Origin: Streptomyces spororaveus
GTDB lineage: Bacteria; Actinomycetota; Actinomycetes; Streptomycetales; Streptomycetaceae
Length of the DNA: 64,000 nucleotides
Assembly: GCF_016755875.1 (NCBI RefSeq)
Contig: NZ_BNED01000005.1
Coordinates: forward strand, 6,891,001-6,955,000
Direction: 5' to 3'
The notes below the pieces were generated by a model. The model saw only the letters and a list, made by a program, of their open reading frames with translations. It was not told the origin of the DNA and made no database searches. Below are positions 58,638 through 64,000 of this stretch, piece by piece. A program made the position numbers and the translations under genes. How positions within the stretch are numbered: the stretch's first letter is position 1; each line of letters opens with the position of its first letter.

Positions 58638-60620
58638 ATGACCTCAGCCACGCAGCCGGAACCCCTCTGGGCACCGGGCCCCGACCGGATCGCCGCGGCC
58701 CGGATCACCGCCTTCCAGGCCTGGGCCGCCGAGCGCCACGGAGCCCCCGCCGACGGCGGCTACCCGGCTCTGCACCGCTGGTCCGTCGACGAGCTCGACA
58801 CCTTCTGGCAGGCCGTCGCCGAATGGTTCGACGTCCGCTTCACCACCCCGTACGCATCCGTCCTCGCCGACCGCTCCATGCCCGGCGCACGCTGGTTCAC
58901 CGGAGCCACCCTCAACTACGCCGAGCACGCCCTGCGCGCCGCCGAGGACCCGGCCCGCGCGGACGAACCCGCCCTCCTGTACGTGGACGAGACCCACGAG
59001 GTCGTCCCCGTCGCCTGGGCCGAGCTCCGCCGCCAGGTCGGGTCGCTCGCGGCCGAACTGCGCACCCTCGGCGTACGCCCCGGCGACCGGGTCAGCGGCT
59101 ACCTCCCCAACATCCCCGAGGCCACCGTCGCCCTCCTCGCCACCGCCGCCGTCGGCGGCGTCTGGACCTCCTGCGCCCCCGACTTCGGAGCACGCAGCGT
59201 CCTCGACCGCTTCCAGCAGGTCGAGCCCGTCGTCCTGTTCACCGTGGACGGCTACCGCTACGGCGGCAAGGAGCACGACCGCCGCGACACCGTCGCCGAG
59301 CTCCGCGCCGACCTCCCCTCCCTGCGCGCCGTCGTGCACATCCCGCTCCTCGGCACGCCCGCCCCCGCCGGCGCCCTCGACTGGTCCGCCCTGACCTCGG
59401 GCGACACCGAGCCCGTCTTCGAACCGGTCCCCTTCGACCACCCCCTGTGGGTGCTGTACTCCTCCGGCACGACCGGCCTCCCCAAGGCCATCGTCCAGTC
59501 CCAGGGCGGCATCCTCCTCGAACACCTCAAGCAGCTCGGCCTGCACTGCGACCTCGGCCCCGGGGACCGGTTCTTCTGGTACACCTCCACCGGCTGGATG
59601 ATGTGGAACTTCCTCGTCTCCGGCCTGCTCACCGGCACGACCGTCGTCCTCTACGACGGCAGCCCCGGCTACCCCGACACCGGCGCCCAGTGGCGCATCG
59701 CCGAGCGCACGAAGGCCACCCTCTACGGCACCTCCGCCGCCTACGTCATGGCCTGCCGCAAGGCCGAGGTCCACCCGGCCCGCGACTTCGACCTGTCCGC
59801 CGTGAAGTGCGTGGCCACCACCGGCTCCCCGCTCCCGCCCGACGGCTTCCGCTGGCTCCACGACGAGGTCGCCGAGGACCTGTGGATCGCCTCCGTCAGC
59901 GGCGGCACCGACGTGTGCAGCTGCTTCGCGGGCGCCGTCCCCACCCTCCCGGTCCACATCGGCGAACTCCAGGCCGCCTGCCTCGGCACCGACCTCCAGG
60001 CCTGGGACCCCTCGGGCAAGCCGGTCACCGGCGAGGTCGGCGAACTCGTCGTCACCAACCCCATGCCGTCCATGCCGATCCACTTCTGGAACGACCCCGA
60101 CGGCAGCCGCTACCGCGACAGCTACTTCGAGATGTTCCCCGGCGTCTGGCGCCACGGTGACTGGATCACCATCACCGACCACGGCTCGGTGATCATCCAC
60201 GGCCGCTCCGACTCCACGCTCAACCGGCAGGGCGTCCGCATGGGCTCGGCCGACATCTACGAGGCCGTGGAACGCCTCCCCGAGATCAAGGAATCCCTGG
60301 TCATCGGCCTGGAGGAGCCGAACGGCGGCTACTGGATGCCTTTGTTCGTGCATCTCGTCCCCGGCGCGACCCTCGACGACGACCTGCGCGCCCGGATCAA
60401 GGCGACGATCCGCGAGGAGCTCTCCCCGCGCCACGTCCCCGACGAGGTCATCGAGGTCCCCGCGATCCCGCACACCCTCACCGGAAAGCGCATCGAGGTC
60501 CCCGTCAAGCGCCTCCTCCAGGGCACGCCCTTGGCCAAGGCGGTCAACCCGGGATCCGTCGACAACCTCGACCTCCTCCACTTCTACGAGGAGCTGGCCC
60601 GCACCCGCACCCGCGGCTGA
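58638..60620 (+). CDS. Acetoacetyl-CoA synthetase
   Basis: A 660-residue AMP-forming acyl-CoA ligase whose size, opening (PEPLWAPGPDRIAAARITAF) and motifs fit acetoacetate–CoA ligase. AMP-binding loop YSSGTTGLPKAIVQSQGG is at about residues 273–290; RHGDWITITDHGSVIIHGRSD and the Lys of TLTGKRIEVPVKRLL (about 618) are the C-terminal domain marks. It activates acetoacetate with ATP and CoA. The start ATG 58638 follows GGGAGCCG; the frame is open much further upstream but lies antisense to the glucosidase gene. Divergent from that gene. Confidence 0.92.
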   Translation: MTSATQPEPLWAPGPDRIAAARITAFQAWAAERHGAPADGGYPALHRWSVDELDTFWQAVAEWFDVRFTTPYASVLADRSMPGARWFTGATLNYAEHALRAAEDPARADEPALLYVDETHEVVPVAWAELRRQVGSLAAELRTLGVRPGDRVSGYLPNIPEATVALLATAAVGGVWTSCAPDFGARSVLDRFQQVEPVVLFTVDGYRYGGKEHDRRDTVAELRADLPSLRAVVHIPLLGTPAPAGALDWSALTSGDTEPVFEPVPFDHPLWVLYSSGTTGLPKAIVQSQGGILLEHLKQLGLHCDLGPGDRFFWYTSTGWMMWNFLVSGLLTGTTVVLYDGSPGYPDTGAQWRIAERTKATLYGTSAAYVMACRKAEVHPARDFDLSAVKCVATTGSPLPPDGFRWLHDEVAEDLWIASVSGGTDVCSCFAGAVPTLPVHIGELQAACLGTDLQAWDPSGKPVTGEVGELVVTNPMPSMPIHFWNDPDGSRYRDSYFEMFPGVWRHGDWITITDHGSVIIHGRSDSTLNRQGVRMGSADIYEAVERLPEIKESLVIGLEEPNGGYWMPLFVHLVPGATLDDDLRARIKATIREELSPRHVPDEVIEVPAIPHTLTGKRIEVPVKRLLQGTPLAKAVNPGSVDNLDLLHFYEELARTRTRG

Positions 60621-60683
60621 GGCCACTGTCAGTGGCGATGATTACTCTGAGTGAGCAAGTGTTTGCGACACTCAGGGGGAGTC

Positions 60684-61619
60684 ATGCCACGCAAGAACGA
60701 CACCGGTACGACCACGGGCACGCACCGGACCCGCACCACCCACCGGCGCCGCCTGCTGCGCCGCGAGGTCCCCGGCACCGTCGGCCTGCTGGCCGACGCC
60801 GGGGACTTCGCGGCCATGTGCGGATACCGGAGCTTCGCCTTCGACCACCCCGCCGACTACGCCGACTACCTCCACGACGTGGACGGCCTGCTCAGGTCCC
60901 TCGCGGCCCAGGGCATCCACACCAGCGTCGCCCTCTTCGACCCCGAGGAGTACGCGGAGTTCTGCGGGGAGACCGGCCTCGACCCGGACACCGCCGGAAC
61001 CCGCGCCCGCTTCACCGCCGAGCTCGCCGGCAGCGGCGCCCTCCTGCCGTACGCCGGCCAGACCATCGACGAACTGGTCCCGCTCCTCGTCGACGAGGCC
61101 GTCCGCCAGGCCACCTGGGAGTACGCCACCGGCGTCCTCGCCGAGGTCGGCCAGTGCGCGGACTGCGGCGAGGACATCGGCCACGCCTCCTTCGACCGTG
61201 CGGCCGACGCGCTCAAACGCCTCGTGGCCGGAGCCGGACCCGGCCATCACCACTTCGTCTGCAGCATCCCCACCGAGGCCCAGCAGCTCGTCGCCGTCCT
61301 GCACGCCGACACCACCGACGGCGACCCGGACACCCCGCCCCGCATCGAGGGCCGGGAAGGCCTCGACTTCGTGACGGTCCTCGCCGCGGGACTCGCCCTC
61401 GGCGGCCCCGGGGGACTGGTGGTGCGCACCACCGGAGAGGGCCGCCGGGACCGGGTCCACGGCTGGCGCCTGGACCGCGGCCGGCTCACCGCCCTGTCGG
61501 CCGCGGCCGTCTTCAACGCCTACTGCACCGACGCCGACACCGGAGACCCCGTCGCCCCCGAATCGGGAGTCGAGTACTGCCCCGGCTACGAGGTCGACGC
61601 GCCCGGACCGCACCACTGA
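60684..61619 (+). CDS. Hypothetical protein with a CADCG motif
   Basis: A 311-residue protein from ATG 60684, behind CAGGGGGAG. A basic N-terminus (1–30) precedes an alpha/beta body. CADCGEDIGHASFDRAAD (about residues 156–173) is a zinc-knuckle-like Cys pair, and HHHFVCSIPTEAQQLVAVLHAD follows. No enzymatic signature was recognised. A CTGAGTG/CACTCAG inverted repeat (7-bp arms, about 60648–60676) lies just ahead of the Shine-Dalgarno site. A strong hairpin follows the stop. Confidence 0.75.
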   Translation: MPRKNDTGTTTGTHRTRTTHRRRLLRREVPGTVGLLADAGDFAAMCGYRSFAFDHPADYADYLHDVDGLLRSLAAQGIHTSVALFDPEEYAEFCGETGLDPDTAGTRARFTAELAGSGALLPYAGQTIDELVPLLVDEAVRQATWEYATGVLAEVGQCADCGEDIGHASFDRAADALKRLVAGAGPGHHHFVCSIPTEAQQLVAVLHADTTDGDPDTPPRIEGREGLDFVTVLAAGLALGGPGGLVVRTTGEGRRDRVHGWRLDRGRLTALSAAAVFNAYCTDADTGDPVAPESGVEYCPGYEVDAPGPHH

Positions 61620-61635
61620 CCGGCCCGCAACGGAC

Positions 61636-61668
61636 CGAGGGGCCCTCGCCACCGGCGAAGGCCCCTCG
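61636..61668. terminator. Bidirectional terminator between convergent genes
   Basis: CGAGGGGCC (61636–61644) pairs with GGCCCCTCG (61660–61668) and TCGCC with GGCGA inside it, giving a long, almost perfect stem between the hypothetical gene and ptsI. Confidence 0.85.
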
Positions 61669-61689
61669 AAACCACACCGCACCGTCCGG

Positions 61690-63360
61690 CTACTCGCCGG
61701 ACAGCACCGCCTGCGCGGCCACACGGGCCTCCTCGGCGCTGTCCGCGGCACGGGCCGCCGCCGCGGCACGCTCGCACTGGGCCAGCGTGTACTTGGCGAG
61801 CGTCGCCCGCACATAGGGAATCGAAGCGGCACCCATGGAAAGAGAGGTGACACCCAGACCGGTCAGCACACAGGCCAGGAGCGGATCCGAAGCGGCCTCG
61901 CCACAGACACCGCAGCTCTTGCCCTCCGCCCGGGCGGCATCAGCCGCCATGGCGATCAGGTCGAGCAGTGCCGGCTGCCACGGGTCCTGGAGCCGCGAGA
62001 CGGCGCCGACCTGACGGTCGGCGGCGAAGGCGTACTGGGCCAGGTCGTTCGTGCCCAGCGACAGGAACTCGACTTCCTGAAGGATGGAACGTGCCCGCAG
62101 CGCGGCGGAGGGGATCTCCACCATCGCACCGAACTTCGCCTTCAGACCGGCCTCCCGGCAGGCGTCCGCGAAGGCCTTGGCATCGATCCGGTCGGCGACC
62201 ATCGGCGCCATGACCTCAAGGTAGACCGGCAGCCCCTCCGCAGCCTTGGCCAGCGCGGTGAGCTGCGTACGCAGCACGTCCGGGTGGTCGAGCAGCGAGC
62301 GCAGCCCGCGCACACCCAGCGCCGGGTTGGGCTCGTCGCCCGGCGTCAGGAAGTCCAGCGGCTTGTCGGCGCCCGCGTCGAGCACCCGCACGACGACACG
62401 GCCCTCGGGGAAGGCCTCGAGCACCTTGCGGTAGGACTCGACCTGCTTCTCCTCGGACGGGGCCTTCTTGCTGTCGTCCAGGAAGAGGAACTCGGTGCGG
62501 AACAGTCCCACACCCTCCGCTCCGGCCTCGACGGCAGCCGGCACGTCCGCGGGACCGCCGACATTGGCCAGCAGCGGCATCTTGTGACCGTCGGAGGTCG
62601 CACCCGGACCGGACGAGGCGGCCAGGGCCGCCTTGCGCTCGGCGGCCGCGGCCTCCAGCTCGGCCCGCTTCTGCGGCGACGGGTCCACGAACAGGTCGCC
62701 CGTGCTGCCGTCCACCGCGATCACGGTGCCCTCGGCGATCTCACCGGCACCGGGCAGCGCCACGATCGCCGGCACGCCCAGCGCACGCGCGAGGATCGCG
62801 CTGTGGCTGGTCGGCCCGCCCTCCTCGGTCACGAAACCGAGGACGAGCGCCGGGTCGAGCAGCGCCGTGTCGGCGGGCGCCAGGTCTCGCGCGATCAGTA
62901 CGTACGGCTCGTCACTGTCGGGCACGCCCGGCATCGGCACACCCAGCAGCCGCGCCACGATGCGGTTGCGTACGTCGTCCAGGTCGGCCACCCGGCCAGC
63001 CATGTACTCGCCGGCTCCCGCGAGCAGGTCGCGGTATGCGGCGAACGCGTCGTACACACCGCGCTCCGCGGTGCTGCCGACGGCGATCCGCCGGTCGACG
63101 TCCGCCATCAGCTCGGGGTCCTCGGCGATCATCGCCTGGGCCTCCAGCACGTGCTGGGCCTCGCCACCGGCCAGCTGGCCACGCGCGATCAGATCGGCCG
63201 CCACGGCACTCACGGCCTGACGGGCGCGCCCCTGTTCGCGCGCCGCCTCGTCCGCGGTGATCTGCCTGGCCGGCGGCTCCAGAACCGCCGTGCCCATGTG
63301 CCGCACCTCGCCGATCGCCACCCCGTGGCTCACGCCGACGCCTCGCAGCGTTGTCTCCAT
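61690..63360 (-). CDS. ptsI: Phosphoenolpyruvate–protein phosphotransferase (PTS enzyme I)
   Basis: A 556-residue enzyme I that takes phosphate from PEP to HPr. The phosphorylated His186 is in GGPTSHSAILARALGVP. The C-terminal PEP-binding TIM barrel has DKPLDFLTPGDEPNPALGVRG, EVEFLSLGTNDLAQY and the active-site Cys in SCGVCGEAASDP. It starts METTLRGVGVSHGVAIG. Together with crr immediately upstream it forms the general PTS operon used in Streptomyces for N-acetylglucosamine and fructose uptake; HPr (ptsH) is elsewhere. Confidence 0.96.
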   Translation of the reverse strand: METTLRGVGVSHGVAIGEVRHMGTAVLEPPARQITADEAAREQGRARQAVSAVAADLIARGQLAGGEAQHVLEAQAMIAEDPELMADVDRRIAVGSTAERGVYDAFAAYRDLLAGAGEYMAGRVADLDDVRNRIVARLLGVPMPGVPDSDEPYVLIARDLAPADTALLDPALVLGFVTEEGGPTSHSAILARALGVPAIVALPGAGEIAEGTVIAVDGSTGDLFVDPSPQKRAELEAAAAERKAALAASSGPGATSDGHKMPLLANVGGPADVPAAVEAGAEGVGLFRTEFLFLDDSKKAPSEEKQVESYRKVLEAFPEGRVVVRVLDAGADKPLDFLTPGDEPNPALGVRGLRSLLDHPDVLRTQLTALAKAAEGLPVYLEVMAPMVADRIDAKAFADACREAGLKAKFGAMVEIPSAALRARSILQEVEFLSLGTNDLAQYAFAADRQVGAVSRLQDPWQPALLDLIAMAADAARAEGKSCGVCGEAASDPLLACVLTGLGVTSLSMGAASIPYVRATLAKYTLAQCERAAAAARAADSAEEARVAAQAVLSGE

Positions 63361-63379
63361 TTCACCCGTCTCCGATTGA

Positions 63380-63401
63380 GCGGCGGGCCCGGGCCCGCCG
63401 C
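63380..63401 (-). promoter_or_regulatory. Intercistronic perfect palindrome between crr and ptsI
   Basis: GCGGCGGGCCC (63380–63390) is directly followed by its inverse GGGCCCGCCGC (63391–63401), in the 75-nt gap between crr and ptsI. A hairpin here may end part of the transcripts or protect the crr mRNA, giving more EIIA than EI. Confidence 0.5.
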
Positions 63402-63435
63402 GGTGGATGTCCGACCGCTCGTACCGGCGGACGTG

Positions 63436-63885
63436 TCACTGCCAGCTGAAGAGAACTTCGTCAGCCTTCACGTCGCCGGATTCGACGACATCGGAGAGGG
63501 ATTCGGCGGTCGCCTCCAGCGCCACGACGGGGCAGATCGGCGACTTGCCGGCCGCCTCGACGGCAGCGGGGTTCCAGCGGATGACGGCCTGGCCGCGGGT
63601 CACGGTGTCGCCCTTGTTCACGAGGAGCTCGAAGCCCTCGCCGTTGAGCTGAACCGTGTCGATGCCGAGGTGCGTGAGTACACCGTGACCCTCACCGTCG
63701 ACGACCACGTACGCGTGCGGGTGCAGGGAGACGACCACACCGTCGACGGGGGACACCGCCTCAGCCGGCTCGCGCACGGGATCGATAGCGGTGCCGGGTC
63801 CCACCATCGCGCCGGAGAACACCGGATCGGGCACTGCCGCGAGTCCGATGGCACGCCCGGCAAGTGGGGACGTCACGCTGGTCAT
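63436..63885 (-). CDS. crr: PTS glucose-type EIIA component
   Basis: A 149-residue EIIA-Glc/Crr domain. The phosphorylated His is in VLTHLGIDTVQL (about residue 72) and its partner His in LHPHAYVVV (about 57). SPLAGRAIGLAAVPDPVFSGAMVG is the usual start of the fold. It takes phosphate from HPr and passes it to membrane EII components. First gene of the crr–ptsI operon. The sequence upstream of the ATG (63886–64000) shows no clear DasR-type site before the window ends. Confidence 0.95.
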   Translation of the reverse strand: MTSVTSPLAGRAIGLAAVPDPVFSGAMVGPGTAIDPVREPAEAVSPVDGVVVSLHPHAYVVVDGEGHGVLTHLGIDTVQLNGEGFELLVNKGDTVTRGQAVIRWNPAAVEAAGKSPICPVVALEATAESLSDVVESGDVKADEVLFSWQ

Positions 63886-64000
63886 GGGGGCCTCCCAGGG
63901 GTGGGGCTCTTCGTGTCGCCGTCACTGCCTGTCGCGAACGGCGTACTCTTCAGAAGGATATGGCACAAGATGTTCGGGTTCGCCCGATGTTGATCCTGGT

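Noticed and set aside
63886..64000. A DasR operator upstream of crr.
   Set aside because: DasR control of crr–ptsI is known in S. coelicolor, but no TGGTCTAGACCA-like site can be seen in the 115 bases available before the window ends.
1..64000. tRNA, rRNA, integrase, transposase, prophage genes and TTA (bldA-dependent) codons in the recognised genes.
   Set aside because: None was seen on reading. In-frame TTA was checked only where the triplet caught the eye, so a systematic count would be needed to be certain.

Overview
The window is 64 kb of high-GC, densely packed chromosome that reads as a Streptomyces (or close relative). The evidence is the codon bias, a complete four-gene conservon, the ppm1–fxsA–rbpA neighbourhood, RbpA itself and a textbook sigma-R promoter. 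It looks like chromosomal core rather than an accessory island: no integrase, transposase, phage gene, tRNA, rRNA or CRISPR array was seen. Roughly sixty genes are supported.

Layout. 1–5.9 kb: the riboflavin operon (ribD partial, ribE, a PnuC/RibM-type transporter, ribBA, ribH) followed by hisE, hisG and a PH-domain membrane protein. 5.9–8.6 kb: two overlapping CNNM/HlyC-type transporter genes behind a hairpin-rich leader. 8.6–16.7 kb: a TPR/AAA+ ATPase, a P-loop kinase, a secreted C39-like peptidase, an SPW-repeat membrane protein, small proteins, a probable gene remnant and an acyl-CoA dehydrogenase. 16.8–18.9 kb: a roughly 2 kb imperfect palindrome without convincing genes, made of two inverted 0.34 kb arms, 63-bp tandem repeats and a core bounded by 28-bp inverted repeats. 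19–26.4 kb: a CrtC/lipocalin-like protein with an APH-type kinase, Lrp, an amidohydrolase, then ppm1, fxsA and rbpA. 26.7–36.4 kb: MFS exporter, GDPD, MocR regulator, an FtsK/TraSA-like ATPase with a 64-residue membrane partner, ankyrin and HEAT-repeat proteins with a 20-codon ORF between them, and an ECF sigma factor with a membrane partner.

36.5–38.8 kb holds the pxpABC oxoprolinase operon. Divergent from it, 38.9–46.3 kb carries a three-gene condensin-like set: a kleisin-like protein, a winged-helix-like protein and a 1570-residue SMC-type ATPase. Its architecture resembles MukFEB/MksFEB/Wadjet, but no nuclease subunit is nearby; this is the best candidate for a poorly described system. 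47.3–51.6 kb is a conservon (cvnA–D), a membrane-associated GTPase signalling complex. 51.8–56 kb contains a thiolase-like/OB-fold pair, Mpo1-like and NUDIX proteins, and an SRPBCC–ArsR–SRPBCC operon preceded by a promoter flanked by matching inverted-repeat operators. 56–61.6 kb has a GH31 glucosidase, acetoacetyl-CoA synthetase and an unknown protein. 61.7–63.9 kb is crr–ptsI, the general PTS genes for sugar uptake.

Several genes (11554-, 38795-, 38885+, 53902-, 54043+) have a TANNNT hexamer exactly 7–12 nt before the start codon and no Shine-Dalgarno sequence, which suggests leaderless transcripts. All assignments were made by reading the sequence; no database search was run.
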